A DNA stretch of 38,853 nt. Source: an uncultured Clostridium sp. (GTDB taxonomy: Bacteria; Bacillota; Clostridia; TANB77; CAG-508). How positions within the stretch are numbered: the first letter of the stretch is position 1; the number at the start of each line of letters is the position of its first letter. Position numbers and translations under genes: made by a program. The notes under the pieces are model-generated. The model made no database searches. It was not told where the DNA came from and was given only the letters and a program-made list of their open reading frames with translations. Below are positions 17,121-25,428 of this stretch, one piece after another. The stretch lies in NCBI GenBank assembly GCA_900557045.1, contig USQY01000011.1, forward strand, positions 1 to 38,853, written 5' to 3'.

Positions 17121-17606
17121 TTATCTATTTATATTTAACATATTTAAAACATTTTCTTCTTTTTTTCTCATCACAGTTTTATCATCATCATTCATATGAT
17201 CATATCCCATTAAATGATAAAAACCATGAACAACCATATATGCTAATTCTCTTTCAAAACTATGACCATATTCCTTAGCTTGTTGTTCAACTCTTTCAAC
17301 TGAAATAATAATATCCCCAATAGTTTCTGGTACTTCATTTTTTTCACATTCAACCATATTATCTATTTCATCTTTTTCAAACATTGGAAAAGATAATACA
17401 TCAGTTTCTTTATCTATTTTTCTAAATTCATTATTGATTTTTCTTATTTCTTGTGGAGTTGTTAATGTTACACTTATATATAAATTAAGATTTTCTAATT
17501 TTTCCACACTAAAACATTTATTAATAACCATTTCAATTATTTCTTTGAATTTTTCGTTTGGTTCCACATCCTTATATACTAATTCTAAAAAATTACTATC
17601 GTTCAT
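17121..17606 (-). CDS. ybeY: Endoribonuclease YbeY
   Basis: YbeY is a zinc-dependent RNase and rRNA maturation factor involved in 16S 3'-end processing and ribosome quality control. The metal-binding motif HGFYHLMGYDH (about 130-140) is intact, as is the upstream RKIDKETDVLSFPMFE block and GDIIISVERVEQQA. Length of 161 aa is normal. In most Clostridia ybeY follows phoH and an HD-domain gene; here the preceding gene is an unrelated 403-aa protein. Confidence 0.95.
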   Translation of the reverse strand: MNDSNFLELVYKDVEPNEKFKEIIEMVINKCFSVEKLENLNLYISVTLTTPQEIRKINNEFRKIDKETDVLSFPMFEKDEIDNMVECEKNEVPETIGDIIISVERVEQQAKEYGHSFERELAYMVVHGFYHLMGYDHMNDDDKTVMRKKEENVLNMLNINR

Positions 17607-17669
17607 ATACTCTCCATCTTTCTTATTATAGTTGATTTAATGCATTAAGTAATTTATTTTCTTCTTCAA

Positions 17670-18881
17670 TTAAGCAACAATTTTCTGCTTTGTAAATTTA
17701 CCTTCTCTAGAAGCACATTTATTAGGCATTTTTTTCATAACACCAAGTTCAACTAATTTATCTTTATAAAATTTAATAATTTTATAATATTTATTTTCAT
17801 TTTTACTAACTTGTTTTAAATCATTTACTATAAATAAAATCTCTCTTTGTTTTTCAAACTCTTTTTTATCAGTTTTTTGTAGTTTAGAAATTTCTCTATA
17901 TTCGCTCCAGAATTTTTTATACTGATTTCTAGTTTCAGGCTTGTCCCAATATACTTTTGTAGATAATACCTTTAAATTATATTCATCTATTAAATCAAGT
18001 AATAACTTATATGCTTTTTCTCTTTTCTTAACAATACGAGTATCTACAATTAAAGCCCTTGTATCCTTCAATAATTTAATATAACATTGTTCTGCTACAA
18101 CTAATGGTAAACTATGTGTAAATAATTTTCTACTTATTCCAAGTAAAATCATATTTTTTTCTATAGCTTCCGCTTGGTCTAATTTTCCTACTGAATATTT
18201 TTCATATTCTTCATATTCTTCAGATAATTCCTTATATATTTTTGAATCATTATTTACTATTTTTAGTGGGAAAATATTAGAAATATATTCTTCTAATGTA
18301 TTAAATATTTTATCATATATTTCAGCCTTTTCAGCAGGTGTTAATCTTTCTGTTAATTTTACTGAATAATGTTTTATTATTCCTTTATAAAGTGATTCCA
18401 TTTTTGAACAATAAAATCCTTTATATTTTTCTAATACTTTGTTTTTCTCATTATATCTTATATTTTCGTAATCTAATTCTAATAGATATTTTTGTTTTCT
18501 ATATTTATATTCAGCATATTCAGAATCCTTAAGACCTGTTATTAAATAATACTTTGATAAAGCACTTTTTTCAAATTCATTTGCAGTATCATTTTTTACT
18601 TTTTTATAAATAGAATCCATAATATTTTTATCAATAGCCTCTAGATATAAAGTAAAAGCATCTTCATACTTTCTAAATGCAATTGCTTTTTTATCTTCAT
18701 TATCATTTCTAAGATTTGCATTATAATTTTCATATGCTTTTATTAAATTATTTCTTTTCATAGAAATAATAATTCCATTAATACCTACTTTTGTAGGTAT
18801 TAATAGTTTTGATAATTTGTTAGTAACTTTATTTATAAAAGTTTTTTCAGTATTATAAATTCTTAGACTTTTTTCTTCCAT
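17670..18881 (-). CDS. Conserved-looking helical protein, 403 aa, unknown function
   Basis: I do not recognise this family. It is a soluble, Lys/Glu/Tyr-rich, almost entirely helical protein with no signal peptide or transmembrane segment. The N-terminus carries the hydrophobic stretch LLIPTKVGINGIIISMKRNN (about 26-45), which may be an amphipathic anchor. No catalytic motif is evident. It occupies the position between yqfD and ybeY where phoH and a 7TM-HD phosphodiesterase gene normally sit in Clostridia. Base composition matches its neighbours. GAAAGGA lies before the ATG. Confidence 0.75.
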   Translation of the reverse strand: MEEKSLRIYNTEKTFINKVTNKLSKLLIPTKVGINGIIISMKRNNLIKAYENYNANLRNDNEDKKAIAFRKYEDAFTLYLEAIDKNIMDSIYKKVKNDTANEFEKSALSKYYLITGLKDSEYAEYKYRKQKYLLELDYENIRYNEKNKVLEKYKGFYCSKMESLYKGIIKHYSVKLTERLTPAEKAEIYDKIFNTLEEYISNIFPLKIVNNDSKIYKELSEEYEEYEKYSVGKLDQAEAIEKNMILLGISRKLFTHSLPLVVAEQCYIKLLKDTRALIVDTRIVKKREKAYKLLLDLIDEYNLKVLSTKVYWDKPETRNQYKKFWSEYREISKLQKTDKKEFEKQREILFIVNDLKQVSKNENKYYKIIKFYKDKLVELGVMKKMPNKCASREGKFTKQKIVA

Positions 18882-18902
18882 AGTAAATCAATCCTTTCAA
18901 TA

Positions 18903-20081
18903 TTATAATTTTTCTTTAGTTCCTATACTTTCAAGAACTTCATATATAACTTCTACCTCTATATATTCTTCATTCTCAACTGTATTAATATAAATGTTAG
19001 AAATATTTTCTTTATTTTCAATTTGTTCTTCTAATTTGCTTTTCAATTCCTTTATTCCAATTTCTTTTGCTTCGTTTTTGTCATATATAATTTCATTATT
19101 TTGCTTTTCAAAATTTTCATCAACAATAATTTCAACTGGCAGATAAAAATTAGAAGTTATTTTTAATTTTTTAATTGTCCTTATTGTATCATAATTTTCA
19201 AAATTTGAAAGGGTTTTGAAGAAATTTATTTTAAAATTATTTACATTTAATGTATATTTTTTTTCATGATTACCAGTTTGGTTTTCATAATTCTGCTTGT
19301 AATATACTTTTTCTTTTTTAGAATACCACACTTTAGCCATTACTTCGCCTTCTGCATGAACATATCTATTTTCTGTATGCTTACCTTCTAACCAGCCTTG
19401 AATTAATATATCTCCCTTTTTTACTGTAGTACCTTCTTCCACAGCAGGAGTTCCATTCTGAGCTTTCACCTTAACTATTATTCCATCTTTATCAGCAACT
19501 ACATTACAATACTCATCTTCATTTATTATTTCTGGTTTTTTATCAGCCTCTACAACATCAACAATTAAATTAGTACCTTTTATTTCCATTCCAACCCATG
19601 CTATATCATCTCTTTGGATTCTAATTTTATTAATTAAACTTTGTAAATCAATATTGTTTTTATATTTACCAATATCAATTCCCTCATTTTGAATGAACTC
19701 CATAATTTCCCTTTGTTTTATTTCATCAACACCTTTTATTTCTATATTCCAAATAAAATTAAAAATAGTAATAATTCCTAATATTATTATTCCTAAAGTT
19801 ACCACAAAAATTTTTCTTTTTCTATATTTATTTAATAAAAATGGAATTCCTTTTTTATTTGTTATTCTAATTTTGCATTGGCACTTTTTAGCAATCTTTA
19901 CTACTTCTTTATAATTTCTAACACCAATATTAGCAGAAAAGACCGTAGATTTCATCCTATTTGTCTTCCAAAAAAATATTTTTTTACTTATACATGTGTT
20001 AATAAATCTTTCTATAAAAAAACCTTCAACAACTATATTAACATACCCTAATATATAATAAATTAATATCTTTATATACAA
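18903..20081 (-). CDS. yqfD: Sporulation protein YqfD
   Basis: YqfD is a membrane protein of the sporulation regulon (mother-cell expression in Bacillus; precise role unclear). The 392-aa sequence has a cysteine-containing N-terminal region, a single transmembrane helix (about 92-115, VVTLGIIILGIITIFNFIW), then the extracytoplasmic FtsQ/POTRA-like domain (IEIKGVDEIKQREIMEFI) and the family block DIAWVGMEIKGTNLIVDVVEA. It directly follows yqfC (2-base gap), the conserved pair. Confidence 0.92.
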   Translation of the reverse strand: MYIKILIYYILGYVNIVVEGFFIERFINTCISKKIFFWKTNRMKSTVFSANIGVRNYKEVVKIAKKCQCKIRITNKKGIPFLLNKYRKRKIFVVTLGIIILGIITIFNFIWNIEIKGVDEIKQREIMEFIQNEGIDIGKYKNNIDLQSLINKIRIQRDDIAWVGMEIKGTNLIVDVVEADKKPEIINEDEYCNVVADKDGIIVKVKAQNGTPAVEEGTTVKKGDILIQGWLEGKHTENRYVHAEGEVMAKVWYSKKEKVYYKQNYENQTGNHEKKYTLNVNNFKINFFKTLSNFENYDTIRTIKKLKITSNFYLPVEIIVDENFEKQNNEIIYDKNEAKEIGIKELKSKLEEQIENKENISNIYINTVENEEYIEVEVIYEVLESIGTKEKL

Positions 20082-20083
20082 AA

Positions 20084-20386
20084 TTAGTCCTCCTCATTAT
20101 CCACAATACTTTCGAAATCTATGCTTTCTATTTTTCCCTTTACAATAATATCATCAATTGTCATTTCTTCTAATGATAATTTAAAACCGTTAATATTTAT
20201 TATTCCAATATTTGTTTTTATTCTAACAAAAAAATCCTGATACTCTAAAATTCCTTTATAATTTTCTATTAACACTTCTTCAAATTTTAGAATTGTAAGT
20301 TTTGGAGCCTTTAATGCAACTTCATCAGGTACTTCCAAAACTCTATTAATTCTGCTTTTAAGATTTTTGTTTTTGTGTTTAGTCAA
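20084..20386 (-). CDS. yqfC: Sporulation protein YqfC
   Basis: This small (100 aa) YabP/YqfC-family protein is probably involved in spore coat or cortex-related assembly together with YqfD. Family features: VLEVPDEVALKAPKLTILKF (about 17-36), IENYKGILEYQDFFVRIKT and NGFKLSLEEMTIDDIIVKGKI at the end. AGGAGGT lies before the ATG. It is immediately upstream of yqfD and was originally downstream of an intact pdaA, before insertion of the mobile element. Confidence 0.92.
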   Translation of the reverse strand: MTKHKNKNLKSRINRVLEVPDEVALKAPKLTILKFEEVLIENYKGILEYQDFFVRIKTNIGIININGFKLSLEEMTIDDIIVKGKIESIDFESIVDNEED

Positions 20387-20425
20387 TATTTTTACCTCCT
20401 ACTTTTAGTTTGCTAATGTTTGCAA

Positions 20426-20825
20426 CTAATTCTGCTCAAAATTATCCAAACATTCAAACTCATACCCCATTTTTCTAGCCTCAACAATAACATCATTCAA
20501 AATATTGCTATTATCCTTTGAATTTGAATGTAATAAAATAACTGCTCCATTATGCAAATTATCTAGAACTTTACTTTTACCATAACTTTCTCTTCCCTGT
20601 TTAGATTCATCCCAATCATCATAAGCCAGACTCCACATTACAGTTGTGTAACCTAAACTTTTTGTATAATCTAAAGTACGTTCACTATATTCTCCTTTTG
20701 GAGGTCTAATATATTTCATTTCATAGCCAAACTTTTCATACACCGCTGTATGTAGATCCATAACTTCCTTTTTTATTGTTTCATTATCAATTTCTGGCAT
20801 ACTTTTATGATTTACTGTATGGTTG
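20426..20825 (-). pseudogene. pdaA: C-terminal part of pdaA (separated by the inserted element)
   Basis: This is the 3' half of a PdaA-type polysaccharide deacetylase, which removes N-acetyl groups from muramic acid so that the spore cortex can form muramic delta-lactam. The frame can be read from GGC AAC CAT ACA GTA AAT CAT AAA (GNHTVNHK) through SMPEIDNET, the RPPKGEYS motif and AVILLHSNSKDN to the end. The ATG at 20800 is only an internal Met. It joins in frame with the 5' half at 32995-33432 once about 12.2 kb is removed. On its own it has no start signal. Confidence 0.92.
20817..20825. other. Right junction of the insertion (att-like core)
   Basis: TGTATGGTT (plus strand) is where pdaA homology ends. 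It corresponds to TGTATGATT at the left junction (32995-33003), the longest shared sequence at the crossover. The recombinase's exact 2-bp crossover cannot be set by eye. Confidence 0.6.
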
Positions 20826-20988
20826 CCTAAACCTCTAATGTCTTTTTACAAATTCTACTTAAATTTTATGAATTTAACTTTAGAAATATGTTGTGTTTGC
20901 TTGTTTTTGATTCAAAAATATATTATTATATATGCAACCTTTCTTGTCAAAAGGTAGTTTTTACTAAAAACGGAAAGGTGGGTTACTA

Positions 20989-21120
20989 ATGACTGTCGGC
21001 GATGCAATCATCAATATTGTTGATAAACTAATTGCAGAAAAAGAAAAAAACTTTGAATTACAACTTAAGTTAAGCGAACAGCAAAATCAGCAAGAAGATG
21101 AACAATCAATCAAAGACTAA
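20989..21120 (+). CDS. 43-aa acidic small protein at the element end
   Basis: Frame MTVGDAIINIVDKLIAEKEK followed by a Gln/Glu-rich tail, 43 aa. It is the only plus-strand gene in the element, preceded by GGAAAGGTGGG about 7 bases from the ATG and followed by a strong terminator. It may be a helical DNA-binding or regulatory peptide; the family is not recognised. Its first 11 bases (ATGACTGTCGG) recur at 21219, just past the second hairpin. Confidence 0.6.
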   Translation: MTVGDAIINIVDKLIAEKEKNFELQLKLSEQQNQQEDEQSIKD

Positions 21121-21141
21121 AGTAACAATACATATAGTCGG

Positions 21142-21173
21142 TAGAGCAGATTTCGCGGTCTGCTCTATTTTTT
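21142..21173 (+). terminator. Terminator of the 43-aa gene
   Basis: TAGAGCAGA / TCTGCTCTA (9 bp) around the loop TTTCGCGG is followed by TTTTTT. Confidence 0.88.
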
Positions 21174-21184
21174 AATAAAAAAAA

Positions 21185-21209
21185 GTATGTGTATTCGCGG
21201 TACACATAC
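21185..21209. repeat. Second hairpin with the same loop
   Basis: GTATGTGTA / TACACATAC arms enclose TTCGCGG, the same heptamer as in the loop of the terminator 12 bases upstream, while the stem sequence is unrelated. Confidence 0.7.
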
Positions 21210-21281
21210 GGATTATAAATGACTGTCGGTTTCAATCACTTTTATTTTGTAACTAGATAATAACATATTATTTAGTTTTTG

Positions 21282-22887
21282 TCAAATTTTAAATAAAAAT
21301 TTAATCCTTATGTTTTTATCTTTATCAAATTCTATTTTTTCAATTAGTTGTTCTAACATAATTTTATTTGGCTTTTCTAATTTTAAGAACTCGTCTGCAA
21401 TACTTTTTATTTTTTCAAAATCTATTTTAGGAATTCTCTCACTATTTTGATTTAACATACTTTCAGTTTGTTTTATTTCCTTTAAAATTTTATCTCTTTG
21501 TTTTTGCATCTTTTCATAAATAATTTTAAAATCTTCTACTTGTATAATTTTATTTATTTTATCTTGATAAATTTCTTCAATATTTTGTTCAGTTATTTTT
21601 AGCTCTTGTTTTAAATTCTTCAAATTTTCTTTTAATAAATTTTCTTTTGACTTTACTTGTTGGCTCGCTTGTTTGTATATTTGTTTTAATTCTTCTTCAG
21701 ATAAATGTATTTTTGTAATTTCTTTTTTTAATTGTTTTGTTACCTCTTCTTGTAATAAAGTTGCTGATATTTGTTTACAATCACAAAGTCCTCTATAATT
21801 ATTTCTTTTAGAACAAATAAAATACTCTGCCCTCCACACAGTTCCATTTTTTCTTTTTTCTTCTCTGCATCTTAATGTTGCTTTATTCCCACATTCCCCA
21901 CAATATACGAAACCTTTTAGCTCATGATCATATTTTCTATTTCGAACTTTATTGTATCCGTTTAATTTATCTTGTGCTTTATTCCATGTTTCAACATCAA
22001 TAATTGGTTCATGCATATTTTCTAATACAATATGTTCCTCTTTTTTAGTACATCTTACTTTTGCAATTTTATGACTTACCTTTTGAAATTTTCTTCCAAC
22101 AACACTTCCGAAGATAAACTTCATTTCTTAAAATTTTCCCGATTTGTGCTCTTAGCCACACATAATTTCCATTTGGATTTACACTTTTTTTCTTCATATA
22201 TGTAGGAATTTTTAAATATATTGCTGGTGGCAAAATTTCTCTTTTATTTAATTCATCTGCAATTTTTATTGTAGACATTCCTTTATTTACATACATATCA
22301 AATATTTCTTTTACAATCTCAGAGCTATATTCATCTGGCACTAAATGATTCTTAATCTCTGTATCTTTTTTATAACCATAAGGCGGAATTCCTGCTTGAT
22401 ATTCGCCCTTTTCAATCTTTCTTTGCTTAACACTTTTTATTTTGTTAGAAATATCTTGTGCATAATAATCATTAAAACTTAGCTTAAATGTTAAAAACTG
22501 CAAACCGTCTGGCTTTGATGTATCTACATTGTCTCCTATTGCAATATATCTAATAGCTTTTGCTGGTAAATATCTTTCTAAATAATAGCCAGTATCAATA
22601 TGATCTCTTCCAAATCTTGATAAATCCTTTGTAATTATGCAATCTATTTTTCCATCTTCTATATCTTGTAACATTCTCTGAAAGCCTGGTCTATTAAAAT
22701 TTGTTCCAGTAAAGCCATCATCAACATATTCTCCGCTATCTATTAATTCTTCATGTCCTAAAATATAATTATCAATAATGTCTCTTTGATTTTCAACACT
22801 TTCGCTCTCTCTATCATCTCCATCATCTCGAGAAAGTCTTATATACTTTGCAACTTTAATACTTCTATAACTATTTACTCTATTCAT
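21282..22887 (-). pseudogene. Large serine recombinase, frame broken at a CGG codon
   Basis: This is a site-specific integrase/excisionase of the large serine recombinase family, about 534 aa if the frame is restored. The resolvase domain is at the start (KYIRLSRDDGDD, catalytic Ser19; KDLSRFGRDH; DGFTGTNFNRPGFQRML), then the recombinase domain (GIPPYGYKKD), a zinc ribbon (CGECGNK ... CSKRNNYRGLCDC) and a coiled-coil C-terminus. At codon 260 the frame reads NEVYL-CGG-AAG and soon ends; skipping the C gives NEVYLGSVVGRKFQK, the expected continuation to 21282. It is either inactivated by a 1-base insertion (22110) or decoded by +1 frameshifting. It probably mobilised the pdaA insertion. Confidence 0.9.
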
Positions 22888-22980
22888 AATTCACTCTCCT
22901 TCCTTGAGAGCAAATAGCCTATTTATAGCATACTTAAATTGTACCGTGTAATCTAAAATATGTCAGCTCTAAATAGGCAA

Positions 22981-23100
22981 TTATTTTTCATTTGTATTTA
23001 TATAATTTATATACTCTTCTTTTAATAGTTTTAAAATTATTTGCTTTAAACTTTCTTTTCCATATTCAATACTAACTTTCACAATCTCTTTATCTTTCAT
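22981..23100 (-). CDS. 39-aa protein next to the recombinase
   Basis: Frame MKDKEIVKVSIEYGKESLKQ followed by a Lys/Ile/Tyr-rich helix, 39 aa. The GAGGGGCG site is about 7 bases before the ATG. Small genes of this kind often sit beside serine recombinases in clostridial elements and may act as directionality factors; here that is inference from position only. Between it and the recombinase (22888-22980) there is an inverted repeat (GCCTATTTA / TAAATAGGC). Confidence 0.6.
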   Translation of the reverse strand: MKDKEIVKVSIEYGKESLKQIILKLLKEEYINYINTNEK

Positions 23101-23180
23101 GACTAATCGCCCCTCATTTTGTCTTTTTTCTAATCTTATGAAAATAAACAAGAATTATTACTTTTTGTATTGTCACACAC

Positions 23181-23206
23181 AAAAAGAGAGCCACATTTAG
23201 CTCTCT
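23181..23206 (-). terminator. Terminator after the 137-aa gene
   Basis: AGAGAGC / GCTCTCT stem with an 8-base loop, followed on the minus strand by TTTTT. It separates the 137-aa gene from the recombinase group. Confidence 0.8.
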
Positions 23207-23347
23207 CGTTTGATATATGTTTTCATATTAAGATAATACTATCTTATTTTTAGATAGTCAATGAATGATTTTTGAAGAAATTTTGAAAATAATTTTCTCA
23301 GTAATTTTAATTTTTTCGCGATTTATTGAAACACCGCTAAATATCCT

Positions 23348-23761
23348 TTAATTTAACCCTTCGTAAACTACCAAATATAAATCAGTCAATCCTGAATTAT
23401 CAATTTGGTATCCAATAGTTATATCTTGCTTTTCGTCATAATAAAGTTTGTATCCCTCATTATCGTATTTATTCATGTCTTTGTATTCATTACTATACAA
23501 ATTTTCAATTTCTCTTTTTAACTTATTTCTTGATTTTAGTGTTTTAAAGCTATACACCACGTTCCCTGATGTTCCGTTAAAAGCTATCTCTTGAGGTATT
23601 TTAATTCTATACGTTTCTGAGATATAGTTAACTTCAAATTCTGTTTTATAATATGTATCATTGTTTTTTAATTTTTGATTTAAGACAATAAAGCTAGCGC
23701 CAAAAATTATTGCTATAATACTCACTATAATTATCAATAATATTATTATTTTATTTTTCAT
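23348..23761 (-). CDS. Membrane-anchored small protein, 137 aa, unknown function
   Basis: An N-terminal hydrophobic helix (about 4-28) is followed by a roughly 105-residue extracytoplasmic domain with alternating beta-type segments (YKTEFEVNYISETYRIKIPQ ... YSFKTLKSRNKL ... IGYQIDNSGLTDLYLVVY). There is no lipobox Cys. GGAGGT is well placed before the ATG. I recognise no family. In this cargo setting it could be an immunity or surface-associated protein, but nothing in the sequence proves this. Confidence 0.65.
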   Translation of the reverse strand: MKNKIIILLIIIVSIIAIIFGASFIVLNQKLKNNDTYYKTEFEVNYISETYRIKIPQEIAFNGTSGNVVYSFKTLKSRNKLKREIENLYSNEYKDMNKYDNEGYKLYYDEKQDITIGYQIDNSGLTDLYLVVYEGLN

Positions 23762-23856
23762 TTTTTACCTCCATATGATATTACTATATTTATTTAAAAA
23801 GTATACCATTTAATTCCACTAAAAACAACAGTTTCAAAAGAACATAATTATACTTA

Positions 23857-24045
23857 TTATGAGAAAATTATCTTATTATAAACAATCTTCTCAACAGAAA
23901 ATTTATAGTTATTTATTAAACCAACACACAATAGTTGATTTGTTTCCTTTAACTTCTCATTAGTATTATCTTGTTCAGCCATTGCCTTAATAATCCTATT
24001 AATTCTTTCATTTTCTGTTTTATCTGTTTCAGCAAGATGGTAATT
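23857..24045 (-). pseudogene. C-terminal fragment of a TnpV-like transposon protein
   Basis: Residues YHLAETDKTENERINRIIKA to the end (FSVEKIVYNKIIFS) match the C-terminal half of TnpV-type proteins, which accompany several clostridial transposons. The N-terminal half is absent; the frame runs upstream into the 3' end of the hydrolase remnant in another frame. It has no start codon or ribosome binding site of its own, so it marks a past transposon insertion or deletion. Confidence 0.6.
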
Positions 24046-24626
24046 CCGAACCGTCCCCTTTTCCCAGCTTTTTAATCGCGTCAATCAATTCTGGAAATTC
24101 TTTTTTCCCAGACTTATTTCCACAGTGATTTAGTCCTGGTATAAAGATTTTTTCAGCCTTCATTATTTCAGCTGTTTTTTCCAACCATTCTTCTGCAAAT
24201 AAATGATCTTGATCTCCATATATAAAGATTCTATTTTCAATATTAGCTATAACATCTTCCGTAATTGGAAATAATGGTAATACCCTTTGTACATATTCTC
24301 TTTCAACAAGTAGTTCGCTGTTAAATGAAGTTGCAATACTTATAATTCCATTTACTTTTATATTATTATCTGATACATATTTAATTATAAATCTACTTCC
24401 AACACATCTAGATACAATTAACGTATGCTCATTTATTGTATTAGGTTTAAGATATTCTTTCATTACCTTTTCCCACTCACTATATTTACACTTTTCTTGT
24501 AATGGGAAATCAACAAAGGTAATATCCATATTCATTTTTTCACATTCATCTTTTAAATTTCTCATAAGTTGCCCAAATATTACCGGAAGTACCTGGTAAA
24601 TAAAAGATATTAGTTACATTATTCAT
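24029..24626 (-). pseudogene. RBBP9/YdeN-type serine hydrolase remnant, frameshifted and truncated
   Basis: This is an alpha/beta-hydrolase of the RBBP9/YdeN type. A proper start exists at 24626 (AAGGAGG site; MNNVTNIFYLPGTSGNIW), but the frame must then gain +1 near 24572-24574 (TGGGCAA) to continue as QLMRNLKDECEK, VSRCVGSRFIIKY and IYGDQDHLFAEEWLE, with the catalytic His in GLNHCGNKSG. The 3' end runs into foreign sequence (after DAIKKLGKG) that overlaps the TnpV remnant. The break here does not involve CGG, unlike the three others in the window. Probably non-functional. Confidence 0.7.
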
Positions 24627-24789
24627 TTTTACTTTTCCTCCTTACCAAACATAGCCTAAATTATATTATAACATTTTATTCCTATAATCTTTAAAACAAG
24701 TATATTATTTTTTCGCCGTAAGAGCAATACTTTTAGAATCAATGAAAAATAGTTTTAAACATATTTATATTTACTAAACATATAAAAAC

Positions 24790-24812
24790 AAAAGAGCAAC
24801 ATCTGCTCTTTT
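24790..24812 (-). terminator. Terminator of the phosphatase gene
   Basis: AAAAGAGCA / TGCTCTTTT stem with a 5-base loop, flanked by T-rich sequence on both strands, 4 bases after the stop at 24817. Confidence 0.85.
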
Positions 24813-24816
24813 ATTT

Positions 24817-25356
24817 TTACAAATCAATTACATCTTTAGAATCAATTATAATAAAATCTGAGTTTTTTGTCTTAAGCTCATCCATTTTAAGTAACTGCTT
24901 AACAGTCCGTATTACACCATTATGTGTTACTAAAAGAATAATGTCCGAATCATCATAAGAATTGTCAAGTTCCTTAAAAAGACTCATAATGCGGTTAACT
25001 ACGTCTTCGTGGTTTTCTTCTGCATTAGGCGGAGTATATAATCCTTTAAGAAAAGCTTTCCTATCACTTTGATTGACAGATGCTTTCTCAAGTCCTTCCC
25101 ATAAGCCAATGGAAATCTCGGTCAGACGTTCATCTACAATATAGTTGCAACTAGGATAAATTGCAATCAAGGTTTGTACGGTCCGCTTAAGAGGTGAAAC
25201 ATACATAGCAGTAAAACCAGATAAGAATGGCTCAATACTTGCTAATTTAGATGTAGTAATTCTTCCGTTTTCTGTTATGTCACAATCAGTTCTGCCACAA
25301 AACCTTCCAGAATTATTAAACGTTGTTTCGGCATGCCTCATAAGTACAATTTTCAT
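24817..25356 (-). CDS. Histidine phosphatase (phosphoglycerate mutase-like)
   Basis: This is a histidine phosphatase superfamily enzyme, about 179 aa. The phosphohistidine motif MRHAETTFNN (5-14), SPLKRTVQT, the acidic site EISIGLWEG and the second His in VTHNGVIRT are all present, so it should be catalytically active; the substrate is unknown. Start set at MKIVLMRHAE, where GGGAGG lies 7 bases upstream; the frame is open 12 codons further but without a site. GC content and codon use (two CGG Arg codons) differ from native genes. It lies 72 bases downstream of the RtcB-like gene, apparently co-transferred as one cassette. Confidence 0.9.
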   Translation of the reverse strand: MKIVLMRHAETTFNNSGRFCGRTDCDITENGRITTSKLASIEPFLSGFTAMYVSPLKRTVQTLIAIYPSCNYIVDERLTEISIGLWEGLEKASVNQSDRKAFLKGLYTPPNAEENHEDVVNRIMSLFKELDNSYDDSDIILLVTHNGVIRTVKQLLKMDELKTKNSDFIIIDSKDVIDL

Positions 25357-25428
25357 AAAAAAACCTCCCTCATAAATAACACTGAGGAGCATTCAATGAA
25401 CACTCCTCAATCTTTTCGAAATTCCGTC

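Noticed and set aside
21282..22887. Two separate recombinase genes (272 and 280 aa)
   Set aside because: The overlap region and family alignment show one protein broken by a single extra base at 22110; the second frame starts in the middle of the recombinase domain.
24029..24626. The RBBP9-like hydrolase as a fourth CGG-type frameshift
   Set aside because: There is no in-frame CGG at its break; the shift occurs in TGGGCAA, and the gene is also truncated and fused to foreign sequence, so it looks like ordinary decay.
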